A DNA stretch of 36,751 nucleotides from SURF-32 sp964648365 (GTDB taxonomy: Bacteria; Planctomycetota; Phycisphaerae; UBA1845): positions 1 to 36,751 of the forward strand of contig CAZYLK010000046.1 of assembly GCA_964648365.1 (NCBI GenBank), in the 5' to 3' direction. The notes below the pieces were generated by a model. The model was not told the origin of the DNA, searched no databases, and saw only the letters and a program-made list of their open reading frames with translations. Both the position numbers and the translations under genes were made by a program. Shown here piece by piece: positions 8,390-16,460 of the stretch. Each line of letters starts with the position of its first letter. Position 1 is the stretch's first letter.

Positions 8390-9496
8390 ATGATCGAAGC
8401 TCCTCCGGCCGAACCCGAGCAGCGCACGACCTCTCAACGCATCGAGGCCCTCAACCGCCACGACAAACCTTTTCACGTGGTGCTGGCTCAGCAGTTCGAT
8501 CGCGATCAGATCGAACACCTGTGCCGCCTGTCGGAAATGATCCGCGCGATCTCCGGCGACCGGCAGGGCGCGCAGTTCCTGACGACGCTGCTGAGCCACC
8601 GGCGGGCGATGCTCTACTTCATCCAGCCGTCGACGCGGACGTTCCTGTCGTTCACGGCCGCGTGCCAGATTCTCGGCATGCCCTACAACGAGGTGCGCAA
8701 CCCGCAGACCTCGTCCGAGGTGAAGGGCGAGACGGAAGAGGACACGATCCAGGTCTTAAGCAACTACTTCGACCTGATCATCATGCGGCACCCGGTCGAA
8801 GGGTTCGCCGAGCGCACGGCGCTCAAGCTCAACCAGATGCGCCGCTCGCTGCCCATCATCAACGGCGGCTCAGGCAAGGATCAGCACCCCACCCAGGCCC
8901 TGCTCGACATCTACACGCTCTACCGCTGCTTCACGACGCGACAGAATGGCGAGCGCGGCGTGCCCCGGATGCCGGAGACGCTTTTCGAAGGCAAGACGAT
9001 CGCCTTCGTCGGCGACCTGAAACGCGGCCGAACGGTCCGCTCGCTGGTCTACCTGCTGTGCCGCTATCCGGGGGTCCGCATGCAGTTCATCGCCCCTCCC
9101 GAGTTGCAGATCGAAAGCGACATCATCGAGTACGTCGATCGCTACGACGTGGAATACGAGTTCCTCGACGACCTCCGCCCCGCCATCGGCGACTGCGACG
9201 CGGTCTACATGACCCGGCTCCAGGACGAATGGGACAAGGCGGGCGAATCCGCCCGCATCGACTACGGCCGCTACTCCCTGACCGAAGACATGGCCCCGCT
9301 CTTCAAGCCCGACCTGGCCATCATGCACCCCCTCCCCCGCCGCCACGAGCTGGACTCCCGCCTCGACAACCTGCCCCAGGCCAAGTACTGGGACCAGGTC
9401 CGCAACGGCATGTGGATGAGATCCGCCCTGATCGGCGACATCTTCAATGTCGATACGGCGATTATGGATCATTATCACAGCTATTATGCGTATTAG
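8390..9496 (+). CDS. pyrB: Aspartate carbamoyltransferase catalytic chain
   Basis: 368 residues, longer than the usual 305-315. It should catalyse carbamoyl phosphate + aspartate to N-carbamoylaspartate in pyrimidine synthesis. Motifs are the carbamoyl-phosphate loop STRTF at 81-85, the ATCase-type lysine loop SSEVKGETEEDT (K112), HPTQALLD (H166), GDLKRGRTVRSL (about 208-219), typical of ATCase rather than OTCase, and HPLPRR (313-318). The residue after STRT is Phe where Arg is usual, and the following SFE is SFT. The extra length comes from an N-terminal extension of about 30 residues and loops near 180-200. The gene stands alone: no pyrI or pyrC is adjacent. The ornithine enzyme was considered and judged less likely because of the K-loop. 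Confidence 0.85.
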   Translation: MIEAPPAEPEQRTTSQRIEALNRHDKPFHVVLAQQFDRDQIEHLCRLSEMIRAISGDRQGAQFLTTLLSHRRAMLYFIQPSTRTFLSFTAACQILGMPYNEVRNPQTSSEVKGETEEDTIQVLSNYFDLIIMRHPVEGFAERTALKLNQMRRSLPIINGGSGKDQHPTQALLDIYTLYRCFTTRQNGERGVPRMPETLFEGKTIAFVGDLKRGRTVRSLVYLLCRYPGVRMQFIAPPELQIESDIIEYVDRYDVEYEFLDDLRPAIGDCDAVYMTRLQDEWDKAGESARIDYGRYSLTEDMAPLFKPDLAIMHPLPRRHELDSRLDNLPQAKYWDQVRNGMWMRSALIGDIFNVDTAIMDHYHSYYAY

Positions 9497-9502
9497 CTTC
9501 GC

Positions 9503-9530
9503 AGGGAGTGAGGGAGTAAGGGAGTAAGGG
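9503..9530 (+). repeat. Tandem 8-nt micro-repeat (AGGGAGTA type) behind pyrB
   Basis: Three and a half units in register: AGGGAGTG, AGGGAGTA, AGGGAGTA, AGGG. They begin 6 nt after the pyrB stop codon. The same unit occurs on the coding strand just after the stop codons at 16391 (plus) and 16499 (minus). Confidence 0.7.
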
Positions 9531-9568
9531 AAGAGCGGGCAGGGTCGGGCGTTTCTTTCCGGGCGAGC

Positions 9569-9587
9569 CGCGGGCTTGAAGCCCGCG
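9569..9587. repeat. REP-like palindrome
   Basis: CGCGGGC-TTGAA-GCCCGCG has a 7-bp stem and the same centre as the palindrome at 92-109. It lies in the gap between pyrB and the next gene. It could act as a transcript-end hairpin, but no T-tract follows. Confidence 0.5.
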
Positions 9588-9632
9588 CGGACGTGCGCCG
9601 CTGCCTGACGCTGCGGCCCGGGACTACGTCTC

Positions 9633-10127
9633 ATGGACAAGGTCGAGTCAGCCAAGGCGCGGGTACCGCGGCGTTCCTGCTGGCTGTTCGTTGCGGTGCT
9701 TCGGCGCGTCATCCAGGCTTACTCAGTCTGCATCGTCATCGTCGCCGCGCTGACGGTTCCGGCGTGCTTCGTCGGCGCGTGCTTGTTTGCCGGTCCGGGT
9801 CTCGGCGACTACGGTTTTCCACTTCCGGGCAACCTCGAGTTCTCCCGCAGCAGCGCTTACTGTCGATGCATCCTGGCCGGCGGGTCAGCGGTCGTGCCGC
9901 CTGACATCACTCAAATCGCGTGGGATGATCGACATATCGTCTGCTACAACGGCGGACAGGCCAGCGTGGTCGGCTGGTGGATCGTCCAGGTCGAACCCCT
10001 TCGGGTGTTCGGACCGCTCAGTGATGAGGATTGCCGGAAGCAGCGCGATCGCCTGCACGTCGCGCCGGGAGTGGTCGCGGCGCCGGTTTCGGAGTTCGGC
10101 CGCGACGGTGTGCGAACGGGCGAGTAG
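9633..10127 (+). CDS. Membrane-anchored protein resembling DUF3997
   Basis: 164 residues. A basic N-terminus is followed by a hydrophobic segment at about 27-54 (VCIVIVAALTVPACFVGACL), an anchor or signal peptide. The rest reads GLGDYGFPLPGN, VVPPDITQIAWDDRHIV, WWIVQVEP and VFGPLSDEDC. This order (GLGDY-LPG, pro-Ile-x-x-Ile-xWDD, tryptophan strand, VFGPL) resembles DUF3997 proteins, small secreted or lipoproteins of unknown role. The match is from memory of the family and needs a profile search. There is no ribosome binding site before ATG 9633. A promoter lies after the gene at 10241-10268, so it is separate from the next operon. Confidence 0.5.
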   Translation: MDKVESAKARVPRRSCWLFVAVLRRVIQAYSVCIVIVAALTVPACFVGACLFAGPGLGDYGFPLPGNLEFSRSSAYCRCILAGGSAVVPPDITQIAWDDRHIVCYNGGQASVVGWWIVQVEPLRVFGPLSDEDCRKQRDRLHVAPGVVAAPVSEFGRDGVRTGE

Positions 10128-10240
10128 CGCGGCGGACGGGCGTCGGAGTCGGCCGCTGCCGTCGCATAACGCGAGGAACCGGGGGGCCTTGCACTGGCCG
10201 GGGCGAGGCCGGACACGAGGTAGAACATACACGATTTTGC

Positions 10241-10268
10241 TTTACAGGCTGGGCGAGTGGGCTAGAAT
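10241..10268 (+). promoter_or_regulatory. Sigma-70-like promoter for the three-gene unknown operon
   Basis: TTTACA (10241-10246), a 16-nt spacer and TAGAAT (10263-10268) lie in an otherwise GC-rich gap. Each hexamer matches the consensus at five of six bases. The predicted start near 10275 would leave a leader of about 100 nt before ATG 10375. Confidence 0.5.
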
Positions 10269-10374
10269 CGACTGTTCGGTCGCGAACCGTCCGGCACGGC
10301 AAGGGCGCTTAGCGGACCGGAGAGGCGGCGGCGTGCGATATTCCCGGTCCCCATTGACTTGAAGGCGTATCAGA

Positions 10375-10722
10375 ATGAGTGACGATTCCGGCCGCCAACA
10401 GGTTCAAGTCCACTACGTCAAGTCGAATCAGTTTCGCGTGATTCACGTAGATGGCGTGCATGGGGGCATCACACCGCACCTTAAGCTTCAGATGGGGATG
10501 TTCAGCGAGCGTCGCGCGATACCGAAACTGGAAGTCCTGGAGGTCGATCCTCAGACGAACGAAGTGCGGGAAGTCCGAGACAAGCGGGAAGGCAAGGAAG
10601 GTTTCGTCAGAGAGGTCGAGATCGAAGCCGTGATGGACATCGACACGGCTGAGACGGTGAGCAAGTGGCTCGCGAAGTACGTCGAGCAGGCGCGTGCGAT
10701 CGAGGAGCAGCGGAAGTCGTGA
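10375..10722 (+). CDS. Conserved-looking protein of unknown function, first gene of three-gene operon
   Basis: 115 residues, soluble and charged. It begins with a beta-strand-like part (VQVHYVKSNQFRVIHVDGVHGG), then MGMFSERRAIPKLEVLEV, an acidic/basic linker (about 62-82), and a C-terminal helix with MDIDTAETVSKWLAKYVEQ. No signal peptide, membrane helix or known catalytic motif is visible. The ATG at 10375 follows GAAGG with a 9-nt spacer. The stop codon overlaps the GTG of the next gene by 4 nt (GTGA), so translation is coupled. A promoter lies about 100 nt upstream. I do not recognise the family by name. It could be a regulator or a subunit of a complex with the next two products. Confidence 0.65.
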   Translation: MSDDSGRQQVQVHYVKSNQFRVIHVDGVHGGITPHLKLQMGMFSERRAIPKLEVLEVDPQTNEVREVRDKREGKEGFVREVEIEAVMDIDTAETVSKWLAKYVEQARAIEEQRKS

Positions 10723-11288
10723 TCGTTCACTTCGTCAAACTGTCGATGGAGGCGTCGTCGGCCCCGTGGAAGGCTGGAGCGCCGCTGCGGGATGACGCGA
10801 TCCCGCAGATTCGGACGGATAACGGCATCGGCGCGGCCGGCGCGGGCGATGTGGAGCCGTCCAAGACCGACACCCGACTGCTGAGGGGCTGTGACGTTGC
10901 CGTGTCGGCTGGCACGGGGCTTGACCCACTCGAGTGCCGCCTGTTCTCGTCGCTCCAGCTTGTCGACGCACTTGACGGTCTCACCGGCAACGCAGCATCA
11001 GCCAACGATCGCGGGACGGAACCACCGAACGAGTTGGCGGTGGCGAACGCGAGGACCGTCATTCTGTGCGCCGCGTCCCTGGGAATGGACGTCCGCCGGC
11101 CGCGGGCGTCGGCGGAGGCCGGCGTGGGCATCCCCATCTTCGGCCGTAAGCAACACGCGGTTGTGGAGTGCGGCAACGATGGTGAAATCGGCGCCGTCAC
11201 CAAAGACTGTCAGGTCGTAGAATTCTCGACGGACGCCGGTGCGTTACGGTCGGAGTTGCAAAGGCTGAAAGCACTGATCGATGGATGA
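10719..11288 (+). CDS. Protein of unknown function, second gene of three-gene operon
   Basis: 189 residues from GTG 10719, chosen for the 4-nt overlap with the upstream stop. ATG 10746 is the alternative. The first 100 residues are low in recognisable structure. From about residue 105 there is a compact domain: LAVANARTVILCAASLGMDV, RASAEAGVGIPIFGRKQHAV, VECGNDGEIGAV, then a closing helix ALRSELQRLKALID. The alternating strands with GVGI and ECxNDGEI suggest a small alpha-beta domain. No enzyme signature is seen. The stop overlaps the next start by 8 nt. Overlaps on both sides show the three genes are made together. Confidence 0.6.
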   Translation: MIVHFVKLSMEASSAPWKAGAPLRDDAIPQIRTDNGIGAAGAGDVEPSKTDTRLLRGCDVAVSAGTGLDPLECRLFSSLQLVDALDGLTGNAASANDRGTEPPNELAVANARTVILCAASLGMDVRRPRASAEAGVGIPIFGRKQHAVVECGNDGEIGAVTKDCQVVEFSTDAGALRSELQRLKALIDG

Positions 11289-11799
11289 GCGGCCGCCGGA
11301 GATGTTCCAGCGCGACCGGCCCGTTGTCGACGAGTTCGACGAGAACGAACTGCTGTACTACCGCGTGACGGACGACGACTTCGAGGACGGGGAACTGCTG
11401 ATGACGGCGTTTCGGGCCGTCAACCAGTCCGTGAATCGCGGATCGCTCGGACCACCTGAGTTTCTCCTGTTCCCAGTCGAAGCCTTCGGCGACCACGATG
11501 TCGTCAGCTTCGAGGTCGCCGCTCTACCGCGCGGGCTGCAAACGGACGGCGGGTTCGAGTACGGCTACCGACCTCAACATGTTCCGCTTCCGGATAACTA
11601 CCCGCACAGTGAAGTCCAGCTCCACCGCAACGGCAACGTCCACCATAAGAAGCCGCCGCCACGGGTGAAGTTGACCCTCCGACAGCAACTCGCGAACGCG
11701 TGCAGCAGGGTGGCGTTGGATCGCACGATGCTGGCATCTTACCGCCGCCAGGGATCGCCACCGGGATTGGACGGTGCCAGTGACCGCTCAAGCGATTAG
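11281..11799 (+). CDS. Protein of unknown function, third gene of three-gene operon
   Basis: 172 residues from ATG 11281, overlapping the preceding gene by 8 nt. The N-terminus is acidic (VVDEFDENELLYYRVTDDDF). A conserved-looking core follows with AFRAVNQSVNRGSLGPPEFLLFP, a strand (DVVSFEVAALP), and LPDNYPHSEVQLHRNG at about 103-118. The histidine-rich end of that core (NYPHSEVQLHRNGNVHHKK) might bind metal or nucleic acid, which is inference. There is no signal peptide or membrane helix. I do not recognise a named family. The position in a tight trio suggests a shared complex or a toxin/immunity-type role. Confidence 0.6.
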   Translation: MDERPPEMFQRDRPVVDEFDENELLYYRVTDDDFEDGELLMTAFRAVNQSVNRGSLGPPEFLLFPVEAFGDHDVVSFEVAALPRGLQTDGGFEYGYRPQHVPLPDNYPHSEVQLHRNGNVHHKKPPPRVKLTLRQQLANACSRVALDRTMLASYRRQGSPPGLDGASDRSSD

Positions 11800-12460
11800 C
11801 GGCATCTCCATATGCGAGAAGCTCAGGAGCCACTGGCAGGAATTGCCATGGCCGTTGCGCTGGTTCGGAGCCTGCAACATGGTCGCGCTTGTGGCCCTGT
11901 CTCTAGTGGGGCTTCTCAGCAATATCACGCCGCTGCTGTTCGCCGATACGGCGCAGTCCTGCTACGTCATCCATCGCATGCGGGTGACGCGATGGTATCT
12001 GTCGTCAGGGACGCCGGACTTCAATGCGGCGGTGGTAGTGGCACAGCGCGAATTGGAGTCTCCTTTCACCTGGCCGGGGGGGCCACGAAACAGCGGCCGC
12101 GGAGGGCATCATGTGCCGACGGGCGGCGTGGGCGCGCGGTCGTATACCGTCAGCCGCATGTCGTGGAGCCTGCTGTGGCCGCTGTTCGTCATGCTTTGCG
12201 TCAACGTGTCTCTTACCTTTCGCGGATCCGTCGAGATGGCCCGCGCGGCCGTCGGACGAGTGGCGGCCTCCCGTCCGGCCGTCTGGGTGCGAGAGCGCTA
12301 TCGCGACTGGCGCAGCCCGCCGGCGTACATCTGCCGCACCTGTCGGTACAACCTGACCGGAAACGAATCCGGCGTGTGCCCGGAGTGCGGCGTGAACATC
12401 CCCGAGCACCAGCGTCGCAGCCTGGTATCGGATACGGAGTTTCAAGATGACTTGGCGTGA
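11774..12460 (+). CDS. Planctomycete-type membrane protein with C-terminal zinc ribbon
   Basis: About 228 residues from GTG 11774 (GTG 11780 is also possible), overlapping the previous gene by 26 nt. Two membrane helices are visible, at about 30-52 (FGACNMVALVALSLVGLL) and 131-149 (WSLLWPLFVMLCVNVSLTF), with an extracytoplasmic loop between them. The C-terminal tail has CRTCRYNLTGNESGVCPECG (C187, C190, C202, C205), a zinc ribbon found on many planctomycete membrane proteins. The function of this ribbon is unknown. It may be co-transcribed with the three-gene operon, but the style differs, so it may be a separate gene that happens to overlap. Confidence 0.7.
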   Translation: MPVTAQAISGISICEKLRSHWQELPWPLRWFGACNMVALVALSLVGLLSNITPLLFADTAQSCYVIHRMRVTRWYLSSGTPDFNAAVVVAQRELESPFTWPGGPRNSGRGGHHVPTGGVGARSYTVSRMSWSLLWPLFVMLCVNVSLTFRGSVEMARAAVGRVAASRPAVWVRERYRDWRSPPAYICRTCRYNLTGNESGVCPECGVNIPEHQRRSLVSDTEFQDDLA

Positions 12461-12686
12461 TGCGTGGGCCCGGACGTTGTACCGATGAAGCAAGCGCTGG
12501 CGATCGAGAACGTCGCCTGGACGCCATCCTCAAACAGTGTCGGCCCTCTTTCCGGCGAGGTATGTCGTGCGGCCGTGCGGCGCCGCGAGGCTGAGTGTCG
12601 GGCTGATCCTTACGCCGTTGCCGCACCGTTCGGGTGTCGCACCACGACGGACTTGGACTTCGGGGCTGATCCGTTTGATGAAGAAA

Positions 12687-14147
12687 TCAGCCTGACACCC
12701 TCTCCGACCCCGACGGCTTTTCCGACCCGCGCTGCTTATCTTCCCCGAAGATATCGATCTTCTGCCACGTCCCCCCCAGCCAGCGACGCCAGAGGTAGAG
12801 GCCGTAGAGCACGATCAGGGCCGAGGCTGCGATCCATGGGCCGAGGCTGCCGGCCTGGGGGAAGTAGCGCCCGGCCAGCCAGCCGCCGCCGATCACGAGA
12901 AGCCAGTGACCCACGATCGACGCGGTCGACGGCCAGAACGTGTCGCCCGCGCCGCGCAGGGCGGCGCTGTACGTCATGCCCACAGCGTCAAAGAGCTGGA
13001 ACACGGCCGCGCAGAGCATGATCGGCGTACCGATGGCCACAACGGCATCCTGCTGATCGCCTTCGGCCGTGAGGATGCGGACCAGTTCGTCGCCCCAGAA
13101 CCAGTAGGCGACCGACAGCATCACCATGTAGCCGAAGGTCAGCCATGCCACCGTCGCGGCCTGTCGTCGCGCCAGAGCCAGGTCGCGCCGCCCCACCGCC
13201 TTGCCCACCAGCGCCGTCAGCGCGAAGCCGATCCCCATCGCGGGCACGAACGACACGCGCAGGTACTGCCACACGGTATTGGTGGCGATCTGATGCACGG
13301 TGCCAAACGTGCGGCCGATCAGCACCGTCACGAACAGCGTCCACACGAGCACGTCGGAGAACCATTGCATCCCGGCCGGTCCGCCGACGCGCAGCAGATC
13401 CAACATGCGTCGCGGGCTGGGTCGCCACGTCGAGCGCGAGCGGCACTGGGCGTGCATTGCGGGCGTGAGCATGGTCGCTGCCAGGCGCAGGGTGCGATAC
13501 GACACGCCCGCCAGCGTGCCCCAGGCCGCCCCCGCGATGCCCATAGCCGGCAGTCCGAACGCGCCGAAGATCAGTACGTAGCTGACCGCCATGTTCACCA
13601 CGTTGGCCTCCACCATTGACCACATGGCCACCCAGGGCCGGTGGATGCCGGTAAACGTGCCGTCCAGCCCCTTGGCAGCGATCGTCGGCGCGACCGTCAG
13701 CAACCCGACGCTGGCGTAGAGCCACTCCTGATGGCGCACCTCCGGCGTGTGGCCGATCCAGTCGATCACGTCGCGCAGCCACGGCGTCAGCGCCAGGCCC
13801 ACGGCGCCGAATCCGAGCGCCAGGTAGACCGACTGCCAGCCGTACGCGCTGCACTCGTCGAGCCGGCCGCGACCGAGATTCTGAGCCGCGAACGTGTTCG
13901 TGATCGTCATCGTGCCCAGGCCGAGCACGATGTAGCACCACATGATCATCTGGGCCGGCAGGATCGCCGCCTGCGCCGCCGAGTCGTTCAGCCAGGTAAT
14001 CATGACGTAGTCGGTGATGTCCATGACCATGCGGCTGCTGGTGGTCAGCACGATGGGGATGGCCAGCGCAATCACCTCGCGCAGCTCGTCCCGCCGGCTC
14101 GGCACGGCCGCGTCCACGGCGGCAGGTTCCAGGGTCAATTCAGACAT
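12687..14147 (-). CDS. MATE-family multidrug/Na+ (H+) antiporter
   Basis: 486 residues with about twelve membrane helices in two six-helix halves, the MATE layout. The first half has EVIALAIPIVLTTSSRMVMD, TNTFAAQNLGRGRL and PAMGIAGAAWGT. The second half has GGPAGMQWFSDVLVW, FVPAMGIGFALTALVGKAVG and DAVGMTYSAALRGAGDT, matching the family's repeated Gly/Ala and alternating-access motifs. It would export cationic or aromatic compounds using an ion gradient. It is monocistronic, convergent with the upstream plus-strand genes and divergent from the propeller gene. The substrate is unknown. Confidence 0.9.
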   Translation of the reverse strand: MSELTLEPAAVDAAVPSRRDELREVIALAIPIVLTTSSRMVMDITDYVMITWLNDSAAQAAILPAQMIMWCYIVLGLGTMTITNTFAAQNLGRGRLDECSAYGWQSVYLALGFGAVGLALTPWLRDVIDWIGHTPEVRHQEWLYASVGLLTVAPTIAAKGLDGTFTGIHRPWVAMWSMVEANVVNMAVSYVLIFGAFGLPAMGIAGAAWGTLAGVSYRTLRLAATMLTPAMHAQCRSRSTWRPSPRRMLDLLRVGGPAGMQWFSDVLVWTLFVTVLIGRTFGTVHQIATNTVWQYLRVSFVPAMGIGFALTALVGKAVGRRDLALARRQAATVAWLTFGYMVMLSVAYWFWGDELVRILTAEGDQQDAVVAIGTPIMLCAAVFQLFDAVGMTYSAALRGAGDTFWPSTASIVGHWLLVIGGGWLAGRYFPQAGSLGPWIAASALIVLYGLYLWRRWLGGTWQKIDIFGEDKQRGSEKPSGSERVSG

Positions 14148-14651
14148 GACGGATACTCCAAAGGCGCGCTGCGCAGATTCGCAACGGACCGTCAGGCTTC
14201 AATTGTCGAAAGATGACGAAGGGATGAAGGGCGATCGACCGTCAGCGCGTAACCGGACGCGGTCGATCAACAGGCTTGAGTTGTCGCGTGACCGTAACCA
14301 TCAGGCGAAACCTCAAAGGCGGCCACCGGAGCGGCAACCGCGGAAGCTCGGAGTCTACAGGGCCGGGCGGGGCGATGCAAGCGGGAAAAAGGTGTCGCGA
14401 TGATTTTTGCGGCATCGTCCGGCGGCAACCGCTCGCAAGGACGCGCCGAGTCAATGTTTTGGTTGAAGCTGTGATCGACGATGATATCGTGAGACCTTTT
14501 TCGCGGAGCGAGGCCAAGTCGGCGGAGCGCCAGGGGACATTGCGCCCCGGCGCTCTTCGCGTCCGTTGAGTTGCGGACGGCCCGTCTATAGAATAGGAAA
14601 ATGGACAAAGAGGCGAATAGGCAAGCTGTGTGAGCCAAAGAAGGAGGGCCC
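14148..14651. other. 504-nt divergent intergenic region
   Basis: This gap lies between the MATE gene and the secreted propeller gene. It contains the promoter at 14566-14594. A short open frame at 14276-14569 has no coding character and was left out. No RNA gene or palindrome stands out. Confidence 0.5.
14566..14594 (+). promoter_or_regulatory. Sigma-70-like promoter for the propeller gene
   Basis: TTGAGT (14566-14571), a 17-nt spacer and TAGAAT (14589-14594). The predicted start near 14601 leaves a leader of about 50 nt carrying AAGGAGGG at 14641-14648 before ATG 14652. Confidence 0.5.
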
Positions 14652-16391
14652 ATGTCAACGTGTATACAGACCCTGTTTTGTCTGACCCTTTGGGGGGCTC
14701 CCATCCACCCGGGCAGCGGCGACCACTTGGAGTATGGCTGGTCGATCGGACGGGGGAGTCCGAAGTACGACCAAGCGCGCGGGCTGACTCTCGCCGATGA
14801 CGGCAGCGCGTTCGTAGTGGGCTCATTCTCCGAGCGCTTCGATTGTGATCCGACAAAGAAGAAGCAGATGCTGAGGACGAAGGGCGAGGACGACATCCTC
14901 GTGACGAGCTACGGCTCTGGCGGAGATTTTCGACAAGGTTCAGGTTTCGGGGGAAACAGTTTCGATTTTGCGTTTGCGGCGGCAAGTCAGCAATCGGGTG
15001 ACATCGTCTTCACGGGTGATTTTCTGAACAGGGTGGACTTCGATCCAAGTCCAGCGAAAGCCGTTTTCAAGGCAAGGTCTAGGGACAATGCCGACGTCTT
15101 TGTCGCGGCATTCCGCCCGGACGGATCTTACCACTGGACGAAGGCGTTTGGCGGTCGCGCGTCCGAAGTGGGTTGGGGGATAGCGGTTGATGGGAAAGAC
15201 GACATAGTCGTCACGGGCCAGTTTGAGGGCAAGGCTGACTTCGATCCCGGACGTGGCAAAGACAGACGGACGTCCGGTGGAACACGCGACGTTTTTATCA
15301 TCAAACTCTCATCGCGCGGGACGTATCGGTGGACGCACGCCTTTGGTGGTCCGGGAATAGACGTCGGCTGGTCGGTGGCGCTTGACGGCGACGACAACGT
15401 CTACGTCACGGGCGACTTTCGCGAGACGGTGGACTTCGACCCGCGGGGCGAGCATGACGTGCGCCGCGCTGCCGGCGCCACGGACGTCTTCGTCATCAAG
15501 CTCTCACCCGACGGCGAGTACTTGTGGACCCGCACCATCGGCGGGGTCGACCGGGAAGAGGTCAACACGGTCGCCATCGATGAGGAGGGCAATCTGTACA
15601 TCTGCGGCTTCTTTTTCGGCCGGGTCGACTTTGATCCGACCGACGGCGTGGACGAGCGATCGTCGCTGGGTAGCGCCGACATCTTCCTGACCGCGCTGCG
15701 GACCGACGGCTCCTACCGCTGGACGCGGACCTTCGGCGGCAGCAGCGGCCAAAGCGCCCACGCCGTGGCCGTCGGTCCCGGCGGCGAGTTGGCGCTGGTC
15801 GGACTGTTCGACGGGACCGTGGACTTTGACCCCGGTGAGGGCACCGACGAGCGCAGCGCCAACGGCGGCGCGGACGTGTTTCTCACCCGCCTGACGCGCG
15901 ACGGAGACTACCTTGGTACGCTCACCGTAGGCGGCCCCGGACGTGACCTCGGCTTGCGTGTAGCATACGACCCGGACGGAAACATTATCTACATTGTGAA
16001 CACCGATTCACCGACCATCGATCTCGATCCAACCTCTGGCGTGGACCTCTACGAAGGCCACGGCCACTTCGACTTCGCCGTCACCAAGCTCTATCGCGGA
16101 TCGTGCGAGGCGGTTGAACGCCATTCGCTAACGGTCAAGAAGGACAAGATCATCGCCGAAGTCCGCGCCCTGATCCCCGGCGGCCGGGTGACCGTCGAAT
16201 GCACCCCCACCGACCCGCCCGGCGAGCCGATCGAGAAAAACGTCAGCATCGACGGCGACAACACCGGCACCTACAAGCTTAAAAAGCTCGCCAAAGGCGA
16301 ATACGCCTGCGCCATAACAAAAGTCCGCGACGCCGACGGCGACATCGTCTGCGACGAACCGGCCGGGAAGCGCGTGGTGAACGTGAAGTAG
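14652..16391 (+). CDS. Secreted seven-repeat beta-propeller protein (SBBP-like)
   Basis: 579 residues from ATG 14652 with a strong AAGGAGGG site. After a short, weak signal-like N-terminus there are seven repeats of about 65 residues. Each carries a D-x-D-P turn at residues 66, 131, 198, 263, 328, 393 and 459, within the pattern xVAxDxxxNxYVTGxF-xxxVDFDP-DVFxxKLxxDGxYxWT-xxxGG. This matches SBBP-type propellers, and seven copies would close one seven-bladed propeller. The last roughly 100 residues, with several Lys-rich strands (VKKDKIIAEVRAL, KKLAKGEY), form a small separate beta domain. No enzyme site is seen. A binding or matrix role outside the cell is inferred. An 8-nt repeat follows the stop codon. 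Confidence 0.8.
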   Translation: MSTCIQTLFCLTLWGAPIHPGSGDHLEYGWSIGRGSPKYDQARGLTLADDGSAFVVGSFSERFDCDPTKKKQMLRTKGEDDILVTSYGSGGDFRQGSGFGGNSFDFAFAAASQQSGDIVFTGDFLNRVDFDPSPAKAVFKARSRDNADVFVAAFRPDGSYHWTKAFGGRASEVGWGIAVDGKDDIVVTGQFEGKADFDPGRGKDRRTSGGTRDVFIIKLSSRGTYRWTHAFGGPGIDVGWSVALDGDDNVYVTGDFRETVDFDPRGEHDVRRAAGATDVFVIKLSPDGEYLWTRTIGGVDREEVNTVAIDEEGNLYICGFFFGRVDFDPTDGVDERSSLGSADIFLTALRTDGSYRWTRTFGGSSGQSAHAVAVGPGGELALVGLFDGTVDFDPGEGTDERSANGGADVFLTRLTRDGDYLGTLTVGGPGRDLGLRVAYDPDGNIIYIVNTDSPTIDLDPTSGVDLYEGHGHFDFAVTKLYRGSCEAVERHSLTVKKDKIIAEVRALIPGGRVTVECTPTDPPGEPIEKNVSIDGDNTGTYKLKKLAKGEYACAITKVRDADGDIVCDEPAGKRVVNVK

Positions 16392-16400
16392 CTTGGCGGA

Positions 16401-16424
16401 AGGGAGTGAAGGAGTAAGGGAGTA
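16401..16424 (+). repeat. AGGGAGTA-type 8-nt micro-repeat behind the propeller gene
   Basis: Units AGGGAGTG, AAGGAGTA, AGGGAGTA start 9 nt after the stop codon. The complementary copy at 16461-16492 faces it. A transcript crossing both could fold into a long imperfect hairpin, a possible two-way terminator. Confidence 0.65.
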
Positions 16425-16460
16425 ACAGAGAAAGCCCTCTCCAACTCTTCTTCTTCCCCT

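Noticed and set aside
14276..14569. 97-codon plus-strand open frame in the divergent gap
   Set aside because: There is no ribosome binding site or coding character, and it lies before the promoter of the next gene.
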